Source: Dermacentor variabilis (Eukaryota > Arthropoda > Arachnida > Ixodida > Ixodidae). Taken from it: DNA of 64,000 bases. Under the pieces are notes generated by a model that did no database searches, had not been told where the DNA came from, and saw only the letters and a program-made list of their open reading frames with translations. A program made the translations under genes and the position numbers. Positions 36,501-48,500 of the stretch are shown here, piece by piece. Location: contig NC_134574.1 of assembly GCF_050947875.1 (NCBI RefSeq), forward strand, positions 157,522,699-157,586,698, read 5' to 3'. Each line of letters begins with the position of its first letter. Positions within the stretch are counted from its first letter, which is position 1.

Positions 36501-39500
36501 GGAGGAATCCACCAAGTTTTACCACCTTCTACTACAGGCAGAAGTGCTAAGCTGCAAAGATGCACTAAAATGAGCAAAATCCCTTCTTGCTCATCGATTG
36601 GCCACCAACCAGCAAGACACTTTGCAAAAACTCCGGCACAAAAAAATTGCGCCAATTTGTAGTATCATTAGAACAAAGTCTTGACACTGAAAGAAAACTC
36701 CGGGTTAGACTGCAAACATGGAGTACACAATCTTTTATCTCTCGTCATTTACTTTCTTATATTTATTTACTGCCCCCCCCCCCCCCCAAAAAAAAACGGT
36801 GCTTAGGGTTTTTCAAGAGGCGGCCCTGACAGCAGCATCACGATGCAGAGATTCTGTGTACTTTGTGCAATAAACATGATGTCAAAATTTATTGTGCAAT
36901 TTACGTTCGCACGATACTGCAAGTACTAAGCAAAAAAAAATAAAAAATGCGGCATTACATTTTACTGTAACCATTTCAAGTACTGCCTGATTATCACACA
37001 GCCATGAGCGGAGTGTTGCAACCACGGGAATGAAGCTTCGCAACATGCTGGCCACATGGCACCACTACAGCTACCTTGGGAATGCGGTTAAAACCATACA
37101 AGCGAGGGGATAGCCTCCGAGATCAAACCGCACAGATCGCAGAGGGCCTGGGAATGCCATCAAACAGCTCAGCAGGCTCGGCAACCATGGCGCGCCAACT
37201 TTATGCAACATTGATGCTCTGCAGCTATATCTATCAGGCATCACCTTGTGACATCATGAAAGAGTGAAATAACTAGTGCCCCGAAAATTCAAGCTGAGGG
37301 TTATTCTCATTTAGCTTGTATTTTGAACATTCTGTGACTGATAACTTGGGTTTGCATGCATTGATTATTGTAATCTCTTTTGCTGGTAGTTCTTTTACAT
37401 GCTAAGAAGAGGCCCAGAGCAAAAATGGTGGCCTTAGAAAAGTGTTGCAGGGCCCCTTAAAAGCACACAGCATAAAAAGGCAAAGTGCCATGCAGAGCAA
37501 GGCAGATGAGAGAGACATCACTTTTAAAAATTATTTTCTTGTCTATACAAAAATTGGCAGTTTCACTCAAAGAGCGAAGCATTAAGAGTGACAGCAAGGT
37601 TTAGCATTGTGCTCGAACGCTTAGGATGGTGTTCTAACAATACGCGCAGTAAAGAAAATTCAGCGTGAGCACATTGTGAGCACGTTGTTAGCACGCCATT
37701 CAAGGAGCTTGAACGTAATCCTAAAGCTTGATAATGCTTCACCCATCGCATGCAGCGTAGTTAGGAAAGCCAATATCAGTATTGCAGGCGTAGCACCTCA
37801 ACGGTGCTCAAGACGAGACCAACGGAAAACTGTTGGCATTTGACAGCACTAAATGAAAAGATTGAAGGGACACTAAAGGCAAATATTAAGTTCACGTAGA
37901 CTGTTTATATACCATCCCAGAAATCTCGCAACGCTTGTTTGATGCTAAAATAAAGACTTCGTTCACGAGAAATTTGGATCTGAAGGGTCCAAATAACTTT
38001 TTCGTAATTCAAATATCCCGCCACCTAACTGGTGGAGTGGTGACGTTGCATTCGCCATCACCACCCTTTGCTGCTCTCAGTGAGTAAAACGGCACCCGAC
38101 AGACGGCGGTACCGAGCCAAGATGTTCCGTGGATTTGCCGCTGCAGCTGCTTTTTGGTCAAGTGGCGTAGACCGTTCAGGCATCCCTCAACATCACATGG
38201 AAGCTGAATTCTCTGCTACTTTCAGTTTGTGCTAGTTTCACGAGCCAGCAGAACTAGCGCAGCACTACGCGATAACGATACGGAAACGTGAAAGCGTGGG
38301 CAGCACGGAGTTGGGCGAAAGCGAAATCTTTAGACCGCCCGCGTCGTTAACGGTAACTTCAATGAGTTCTTTTTTTTAAGAATGAAATATAACTTGTGGA
38401 CAAGTAGCAATTTATTTCATCTTATAATACAACACAAGCATGTTTTGTGCAAGGGGTAGTTGAGTACCACTGACAGAATTTAACTGAGGGGTGCTTTCGT
38501 CATCAGGAAAGTACTTGAATGCCCTGGGGCAGTCTCTAATCATGTCCTGCATTTACCTCAATTTCTCGTTTATTAAGGCTCTGTTCGCGATAATATTGAC
38601 GCCTTAGCAATTCTCGAGCACTGATCTATTACCTTAGTTGACTTAATATTTGCCTTTAGTGTCCCTTTAGCTGGACGTTTACTGTCCGTTACCCTCATAC
38701 CAGTATATGCACACAACTGCTCGGTGGAAACGCTAATGTTTATGAGCACAATGATCATGCCTGCAGCAGAAGGCAGAACATTGCTTCCCCGTCTCTGCTG
38801 CAGAGCCAATTGAGCGGGAATGACATCCACCTTGCTGTATCGCTTGTGCAGCCTAAAGCACCGCGCATTGCTCGCGTCTATGAAGACATAATGTGCTTAT
38901 CAAACAAGACGCCAGCAATCTCGCCATCCTCACCGTCGCGCAAGCAGTAGATAGCACACTCGGCATGCGGGCCTGCGCATGCGCCATCGAAACCAGGACA
39001 GCACGGCAACGATATGTACACACCTCAACTGTTTGTATAAATGCTACACAATAAAAAGTGTTAATCTTTCAGAATTAATCATTCTCTTCCTGCCTAAAGA
39101 ATGCGCTGAATTCGAATAATTTTACTGCACCGCCTCATTACGCAATTTGTGAGATGATTAGGCAGTGAGCCTTTCTGTTAATACATTAAACATTGTTCTT
39201 GCACACTTCTTTTCCAAGAAGCAACATTTTTTTTCTGCTCATTCGCACTCATCTCATTCACAAAATGTGTCAGAAAAGAATTTAAGGGGGGACACGGGTT
39301 GTGGCGACCAAAAATCGCGAAAAAAACCCGATTTTTTTTCTTGCATTTTTGGAATGTACAGCTATTATTGCATCTATATTGTTAATTTCATACCGATAAC
39401 ATCAGTATTTTAGCCGCAGTGACGCCTTATACGACATGTACTAGCTGAATTTCAGGCGGAACTTGCGCTGAAACGGCATATTTTCTGAAACGCGCGCCTG

Positions 39501-42500
39501 CTCTTCCACGTGTGCTAGCGCGGACATCTTGGTCTCATTTGAAAGAGGCGACTTTTCCCTTCAAGTTCCCGCCAGAACGGGCCCCATTCAGCCATTGGCC
39601 ACTTATAAAATGCGCGGCAATGGATGGATGGATGGATGGATGGATGTTATGAGCGTCCCCTTTGGAACGGGGCGGTGGCTTGCGCCACCAAGCTCTTGCT
39701 ACTATGCTGCCTAATATCCTACCTAGGTTAACCAATGAAGAAAAAAAAAAAAAAAAACACTATGAACTACCACGTCCAAATTTTCTGATCCCCTATTGCG
39801 AACTGTGCTTTTGTACGTCTCCATCTTTTGTCGTTTCCCTACTTTTCTTCCACCAATCTTCCAATCGCCTCTTACTGATGTCTATTGCGGACCTGTTTGC
39901 TTTACCACTGCTCCTGCTGAACCCAAGGGCTTCAAGGAGGCCAGTGGTGCCTAAATCGACCGCTGGGTACACGTCTTCACATTCTAATAAAATATGCTCC
40001 GTCGTTTCCCTAGCTTTACCACAGCAAGCACATGCTTCTTCTTCCTTCTTATATCTCGCTTTATAGGTGCGTGTTCTAAGGCATCCCGATCTCGCTTCGA
40101 AAAGTAATGAGCTTCCCTTTGAGTTATCATAAATGGTTTCTTTCCTAATTTCGTTTTTTCCTCTTAAGTAGTTACTCATGGCAGGTTTCTTTTCCATTGC
40201 CGCCACCCATGAGATTAATTCAGCCTCTCTGACTTTCCGCTTGACCTTCTTTGTTGCTGTGTTGCCCACCCCACAGGCCGCATACTTGCTGGTAAGCTTC
40301 CTAGTTCTTTTCCTCCACTGTGAATCAATGTTTTGCCTGTACAGATACCTGAACACTCTCCCAGCCAATTTACTTTCCTCCATATTCCTCAGCCGTTCTT
40401 CATACTCAATTTTACTGTGAGCTTCCCTCACTTCAAAACTAGTCCAGCCCATATCCCCTTGCACAGCTTCATTTGTAGTCTTCCCATGAGCGCCCAATGC
40501 GAGGCGACCCACTGACCTTTGGTTCCCGTCGAGTCCTGATTGTACCCCTGATTTAAAGCAAACAACCGCATTTTCAAAAGTAAGTCCTGGAACCATTACC
40601 CCTTTCCACATACCTCGGAGGACCTCGTACCTATTGTATCCCCGTAGCGCTCTGTGCTTCATTATGGCTGCATTTCTCTTCCCCTTGACTGTTATGGTTT
40701 TTTCCTGTGTTTCCATATATCCGTTGCCTTCGTTTATCCATATACCAAGGTATTTACATTCTGTTACCCGAGGTATTTCTTGGCCCTGTATCTCCACTGT
40801 CTGTTCACTGTTTTCATTGAATACAATAACACCTGATTTTCTAACACTAAATTTCAAACCTAAATTATTGCCTTCCTGTCCACAGATATTAGCCAGACGT
40901 TGCAAATCACTTTGCTTGTTTGCGAGCAACACAATGCCGTCCGCATAAAATAAACCTGGGAGTTGCTGCTCTATTACTGTACCTGCCTGTTTGTATGAGA
41001 GATTAAACCCGATATTACTTCCTTCTAGCGCCCTCTCCATCCTCACCATGTACATCATAAACAGCAGCGGGGATAAAGGGCACCCTTGCCTCAGTCCCTT
41101 GTTGATATGAACTTTCTCCGCGCTCCTCATCACTTCCCATTCAACGCAAACAGTATTTTCTAGGTAAATCTCTCTCAAAAGCTGTATACAATCGTTACCT
41201 AAGCCTTCCCCTTCCAGAATATCCCACAAAATGTTGCGGTCTACGTTGTCGTAGGCTCCTGTAATGTCCAAAAAGGCCACATACAAAGGTCTGCTTTCTG
41301 CTTTTGATATTTCAATACACTGAGTAAGAACAAACAAGTTATCATCCAAACGCCTACCTACTCTAAAGCCATTCTGAAGCTCTCCCAAAAATGCCATTAT
41401 TCTCTGCCCATGCTTGAAGCTTTAATTTGATTGCCTGCATTGCTAGCCTGTATATTACCGATGTAATGGTCAACGGTCTATACGAGTGAATTCTGTCTTT
41501 CTCCCCCTTACCTTTATAAATTAAATTCATTCTACTTTGTCGCCAACTGTCTGGTATTCGTCTATCTTTTAAAGTTTTTTCCACTGCTTTCACCAGAGCT
41601 TCCTTACTTTTTGGTCCTAGTTCATTTATCAGCCTAACGGGAACCTCGTCTAGCCCTGTGGCTGTGCGCTTAGGAATTTTCTCTTCCGCTTTCTTCCAGT
41701 TTAAGTTTGTCAGCACCAGGTCCTTTTCCACTTGGGTCACTTTCATGCTCTTTTTTTCATCAAGTACAACCTCGTCATTGCCTTGGAAAGATTCGGCTGT
41801 TGCTTTTCGGATGTAATTTATTGCCGCTTCTCCTTCCAGTCTGTTTTCATCTTCGTCTAGGATATGTTGTTGTATTGTTGTTGACTTCCTGCCTAATAAT
41901 TTTATGTGATTGCAGAATATTCTAGGTGCGGCCTTCTTTTTCTCACATATTTCTGACAACCAACGTTCACTTTCACCTTTTAATTTTGCTTGCACCAGTA
42001 TTTGAACCATAGACTTTTTCGCCCGGTATATTTCCCATTTACTGGTTACTTCATCCTGTGGCAACTGCGCCTTCTTTGCCTGCCTGTGCTCTCGAGATGC
42101 TTTCTGTCGTTCGGCGATCGCTTCTCGTATCTCCTTGTTCCACCAGCTTTTCGGTTTCTTTTTTCCTTTCCAACGAACATGTTGTTTCTCTTTCCGTATT
42201 TCCGTCGTTATTACACTTAGAAGCTCACCATATTCCCACTCTTTACTTGGCCATTTGCCAAGTTCTTCCTCGACTCTAGTGACTGTATTTGCTATTTGTT
42301 CAGCATTCAAATTTGGACTGGCCATGTTGCTCTCCTTGCTCTCTTTCCCAACTACATATCCCATATTTAAAATGATGCGTTTATGGTCACTCCCTATGCT
42401 GCTATGCCCTTCCTCATCAATAACCATTTCTCTCAACTTATCATGAATTCCTTCTGTCATCAGACAGTAATCAATGGTTGATTGCCGGTTTCCCACTTCC

Positions 42501-45500
42501 CACGTGATCTGCCCTTCACACTTAGGCCCTGTATTCACGATCACGAGGTTATGTTGTTCGCAAAGGTCTAGCATTGACTTCCCGTTATTGTCGGTATAGC
42601 CATCTAAATCCTGTATGTGGGCATTCATGTCACCTGATAGGACAACCTCAGCACCATTCCCGAAACCCTTAATATCAGCGCTTATGCATTCCACTAACTC
42701 TTTATTCTGCTCTGTGCAATTTTTTCCGGTCCACAAATACGTAACTCCCAGCCAAGTTTCTTTCTCACTCATTGTACCTGATAACCAAAGATGCTCTTGA
42801 CATTGTGAATTTACTCTTTTCCATTTGGCTCCCTGATGGATGAGCATTCTGACTCCCCCTCCCTTTCTTTCAGACTTAGTTCTGTTGCACCCTTCCCATA
42901 CATAATTCTCAATAACTGGCGGCTCTTCTGAGTCTCTAAGGTGCGTTTCTGTAACCGCATACACCCCTATTTGTTCTCTATGTAACTGCTCCTCAATCTC
43001 TGCCCACTTTTCCTTTCTTCTGCCGCCCTACATGTTTATGTAGCCTATTGCATGGCAAGCTGTTGTTCTTGCTTTCCTCCTTTGTCTGTTATTGACGGCG
43101 ATGCTCTTCTGGTGTTCCCCTAGAGGACCTTCTTTATTACTACCTACTCTGACCTCCTGAGCGCCCGCGGGCCCCCTAAAAAAGCAACAGCACGACCCCC
43201 AAGTCGCCAGCCCACTTCTCGTGCTAACCTGTAATTGAAGTGGATCCCATCTCGTAAAGAAAGGTACTAGAACGCCCTCCTATTCGTCACTCGGTGCACG
43301 TGACTTGAGCTTGCCTCCCGATTGGCGGAACTGCATGGCCATCATCTGCTCCGCGCTTGGAGCCGCGCACTGAGGTGCGCCATCTTGCCCCAGTGTCAAC
43401 GCGATATCTGAAACGGAACGCAAATTTCGAACGCGGCACAAGCTTGGTGCGCAAAAAGTGGGACGGACACTCATCGAAAACTTTAAAAAACGCTGCTCAA
43501 CACTGCAAAACGCTCAGGACGCCACAACCTCAGCGACTGATGCCGAAATCGTCGATGCAGCAACGGCAGGCCTAACGACCGCATCGGCTGCTGCGGATAC
43601 TGTGACAAGTCCGCCTGCCGTTGACCGTTCGACCTAGCGCTCACGTACGGCAAGATACGATCTATCGGCAACCCTCCAAGCAGGAGGAGGAGGAAGCGAA
43701 AGCCAAAGCAAAGCTATCGGAGTTGTCTTCCGCTCCAGCGACGGAGAGGAAACGCGAGTGTGGGTGACAGTACCGATGATGCACTTCGCCCGCCTGATGG
43801 GACTACGTTTACGATTGTGGATTTGAGTGCCATGAACACTTTATAAACATTTGCGAACTGCAACATCTGCAGTGGTGCCTTATAAATCGTCCGAGACGAG
43901 CGGGAATACGGACTCGCTGTGAAGCAGCATTTTATGTGCGCAAATTGTGGAGAGATTGCGTCGGTGTGAAGCTCGCCGCGCGTTCACAGTGCTGAACGAA
44001 TGAAACCCTTTGCTGTGAACGTTTTGGCTACGCGTGCCATGCAGGCAACGGAGAACCGACAGACCGCGCTCAATGACGTTTGTCTCGTTGATGGGCATCA
44101 GCCGTCGGGCTCTTCACACCAAAACGTGCCAGAGCTACGTGAAGACGAAGTTGACGCCAGCGGCCGATCGCGCGGCGCGTAATCTGACGAGCGACTGCGC
44201 ACGGTCGGTTCGCGAACTTTACGCCGAACTGAACGTGGGTCATACTGGGAACATCGTTGTGTGCAAGGGCAAGGGCCTCAAAGGACATAATGAAAGAACT
44301 ATGTCTAAATCCGAGAGAGCAAAGTCGCACCCTCATGGCCGAGAAAGATAGGCATCAAATGACAGCATCAGCCAAGAAATGCAAAGCATCAGAAAATTTG
44401 CACCAGTCCCTCAAAAAGCGGCACACCGGGGCTGGGAGTCAGCAGGACTACATGCCTGGTGCCTACTGAGCTGTTACAGCTGTAAATTTGTAAATAAAGT
44501 AGGGTTTTGCATGTTTTCTCACTTTTCTCAAAACATGTTTTTGGGTCACTTCACTAGACTGTCGAAGTGATATCTCATGATCTAGAACAGCTAGAGCACT
44601 AATTCTTTCTTTAGCAGAAAGCCTAATCTACATATTACAAAGTGCTGAGAGCAGAATTTCAAATTTGTGCGTATGTATATTTCCATTTTATGAATTTTCT
44701 TTTGGTGTGGTAGCCTTAGGTCAAGGAAAGAATTTTGATCACCTGCAGAATGGCTAATTAAAATTTCATTTGAAAACATTTTGCAGCATTGCAGTTATTG
44801 CACATTATAGTATCTAGCTATGCAATAATATTCACTTTCTGCTGAGCAGTTTCTTTTCCATTGTCTCCGGAAACAATGGAGTGGCAGCACCGTCAATCTC
44901 CTGAACTAATGAACCTACAAGAAAGATTATTGTATATTTGAAATCAGCACGAAAAACTAAGTAAGCTTGTATATTTTCATCAGATTTGGCCATAAGATGC
45001 AGGTAATAATCTTCACAACCCATGTCCCCCCTTAAAAGAAGTGTACTATGAACAAGCGCAGTAAGCATTGTTGATTTTGCGCCTTTTCTTGCCAGTGTGA
45101 ACCATTAAAAAGTCATACACTGAGCCATCAGCTCAACAAAGAACACTTTATCAATCATTCAAGAAAGTGAGCGCAATGCACAACAAATTCTGTACTTTAA
45201 AATTTTATTTTATCCCCTTAAAGGAGCATTTTCAACACCTCTGTCAAAACAAAATGGCAGCCAGAGACTGAACAAAGTCAGCCAGAAATAGCTAAATACT
45301 GTCATAATAACATCAATCACACTTTTTTATAAGTAAATCAGCAATGGTTAAGCTCAATGTCTGGTGCGATTGGCAGGAAATAATCCTTATCTAAAAAGTG
45401 GCTAGCACCATGTTTTGTACATCAACACCAGCAGGACAATGAAAATTCCTTTCAGACAGGCCAGAATCTTGCCTCTTTTGCCAAAGTTGTGCCACGCTTT

Positions 45501-48500
45501 GCCAAATGTGAAAGCAAGCTCACCTCACTGCGTCCGCCGACGGCCAGTTGTGGCGAGTGCCGTTGGAGGCACCCGCCGAGCCCTGCTGACCCTTTGACGT
45601 CTCACTGCTGGTGCTGTTGCTGCATGACCGGTTCTTCTTCTTTTCCTCGTCGTCGCTGCTGCTCAGTGACTTTGACCGCGACCGTGACAGGCTGTGACGG
45701 TAGTAAGACTTTCGGAGTGGGCTCGGCAGCTTGCGTGGGGCAGGCGGCGGTAACGATCGCGACCGCGACCTTCGCTCCCGCTCATGACCCTTCGGCGACC
45801 TCGGAGATGAAGTGGAACGCTTCCGGCTGTGCCCCCAGTGCCTGGACCGCGACCTGTATCGTCGACATCGTAGTTATTCACCAGCCTATTTTCACACCCA
45901 CTGCAGGACGAAAGTCTCTCCAATTACCTACCCGCGTCTCATACTAGCAAATTCCACATTATAGACCGTTTTTTCGTAGGCGCCGCCATATTGTGAACGC
46001 AGTGGCGCCGCCTATGAGCAGCGCCATACTGGCTTGGGTGAAAGCGGTCTTTTGCATGGCAGGTATACGCTCGGCGGTAGGTTCTGGCGTTTGTTTTCGC
46101 GGTCGTGCGGTCTGCTTAGTATGACGTGCGTCTTCTACGTGGTAAGCGGTTCTGTGAAACGTGCTGAAGTGGTTTAAGGCGTCATGGCCGGAATTTCTGC
46201 TGGCGTTGAGGTGGACGGAACACGCAGCGCGATGTGTGCGCGCATATATGAGCCTATACAATCAGCCTCGGAGATCAATTGTGTATTTCTGAATGTTCCA
46301 ATCACTAATGTGACCTTATTGCAGTATTATCTTCTATTTCTAACTGCGGTTTATGAGCCATGAAACATACGCGACCATTGTAACAGCGTGGGTACCGTTC
46401 TGCTACGATGGGAACTGTGCTGTTATACTTTGACAAGCGTTCAAACTGTTCGCTGCAGGTGACATTGCGTGACTACTTGGTTGGATGGATGAGGTTTCCA
46501 CCTATGAATAAAATAGTTTTGCCTAGTAATAGCAGCATACCTTATAGTCTGAATTAAGCTTGTCCAGTAAAGCGACTATTTACGAACTGCGCAAGCGTCC
46601 TAAGCAGTAGTAGGTGCCGGATTAGATATTTTTGTTCTATATAGCGCATGGTCCAAGCATACGGTATCAGCGGTTATATATTTATAAACATTGTGCGGCA
46701 TTAGCCCGTTTTCTCTTGCTTTTTAGAGAAAGAGGATGGCAACCGATTTTTTTTTTTTTTTTCCGGTTGTGTTCGTTCAGTTCTCTACGACACGCTCACA
46801 CGTATTAAGGAATTTGCGCTGAGAAATAGCCATCGCATTCTTTTTAAGCGAACCCTCTCATATATTATGGCTGTATACAGGCCAAAAAAGGCAATGCCGA
46901 AGCACACAGCTTATATATGTATCGTGCTGTCTCACCAACCGCAGTGATCGCTGTGTTGAGCAGCACCATGGGCCTCATGCAGCAAGGCTAGCGTAGACAT
47001 ATGGTAATTTGAAGCATACTTGAAATGCGTGAGAACGATGCCAGTGTGTCACAAATATTTGATAAAGCCTGCCGCTCAGATGGTTCGTAGTTGCCTTAGG
47101 TTGGCCGTGCACGAGCATGCACCCTTATGTTTTATGTTTTACTCCCTACACCAATCGATCAGTGAGCTGATTTACCATTTAATGCTGGTAATGCAGAGAC
47201 GCCGGCTTTCTTTGTTGAATTAAAATCAATATAAGCAAAATAGTAAACACGCACCGCGACTGATAATGCGCGTACATCGCGGGTGATTATGCGCATCACA
47301 TTTTTGCGCCCCCAAGACATATTTCTGCCTACAGTATAGTTACCGATGCACCGAAAGGCTTCACTGACGACCTTATATGAACGAACATGGCGTAAAGTTC
47401 ACAAAGTGAGGTCTAAAACATCTCGAAATCGTTCCGCAGCACGCGACAGCAATACTTTCAAGTAGCGCCGCGCCGGATCGCCCAAGCCAGAGAGGAGGAA
47501 AACTCTCCGCGCGCCCTATCCTCCTCGCCCGATGAAACGGTCTATACCTGTAAACTTGCCCATTTTGTTACACTAACTGTAGTAAACCCACGTTTTAAGG
47601 AAATCAATTATTCAAAATATCGCTTTACTTGTAGTCTTCCATGTTTTTGCGTTTCTATGACTCTCCTTCACCACATCTGCTTTTAACAAAGTACTCCTTA
47701 TAATGAAGTAAATTTTGTGTACAGGTTACTTTGTTACAATGAAGGTTTAGTGTAGTTCTTTGCCAATCCTGGTCACGCTTCCTTTTGCTTGGCACTCATT
47801 CCTAACTCTTCCAACTCCATTCTGCAACCAGTTGCCTGCCTCGCGTACTACACGGCCTGCCCAACTCCAATGGTCTGTCTTAATCTCAACTGCACCATCG
47901 ACTACCTCTGTTTTCTCTCTCATCTACGCCCCTGTCTTACTGCCAAAGTTCGGCCGTAAATTTACATTCCATTTCTCATTATTAGAGACCCGATGTTCAC
48001 GCACTAAAGAAGTTATGTTTAGGTGCCTATAACAGTCACTGAAGCTGTCATTAAAGGCATATATAGGTGCAAAAAGCTTAGTTTAGGCCTAATTAATATG
48101 AACTTCAACTTTGCATCTAAGTATAAATTATGATTTTCTAAGAAACACAGCCCACTAAACACTGGTTTTGTGACATTCAATTTATTTTCTCGATAAAATG
48201 GGATGAGGCAAGTTGTGTGGGTTACAATATTTATCTGAAGTAAATCCAGTGTGACTACACACCATGAGAAAAGTTGTGAAAGCAGTGACAAAGAAGCGTC
48301 ATCTAAAAAATTTCTGGGTTCACATTGTGTCTGGAGAAAAGCAGAAAAGGAGCACTCTCAACATCTACAAAGTTAGCCGCACATACTTGTACTTCGAAAC
48401 ATTCAATGGTCCACTGCCCTCTTCCGGTCAGAACCTTCGACATATTTGTAGTGAAAGCCAAGAAATTTTGACCGAGACAGGTTGAAGTTTCGAACAAACC

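Larger units (their letters stand above)
39620..43270 (-). mobile_element. Non-LTR retrotransposon (LINE), 5' truncated
   Basis: The minus strand carries, 5' to 3', the end of ORF1 (43,266-43,144), an ORF2 with endonuclease and reverse transcriptase (to 39,793), a 3' UTR, and a tail of ATCC repeats (39,620-39,646). The microsatellite tail and the esterase-like end of ORF1 suggest a CR1/L2-like lineage. It is inserted in the Mutator-like element. Three separate inactivating changes are visible. Confidence 0.85.
39281..45036 (+). mobile_element. Mutator-like element carrying an inserted LINE
   Basis: TTTAAGGGGGGACACGGGTT at 39,281 is mirrored by an inverted end at 45,014-45,036 with one mismatch over 23 bp. 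Removing the LINE (39,620-43,270) leaves about 2.1 kb, in which a decayed Mutator-type protein is read on the plus strand (43,735-44,470). No convincing 8-11 bp target duplication was found; AGAAAAGAA and AGAAGTGTA on the two sides share only AGAA. Confidence 0.65.
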
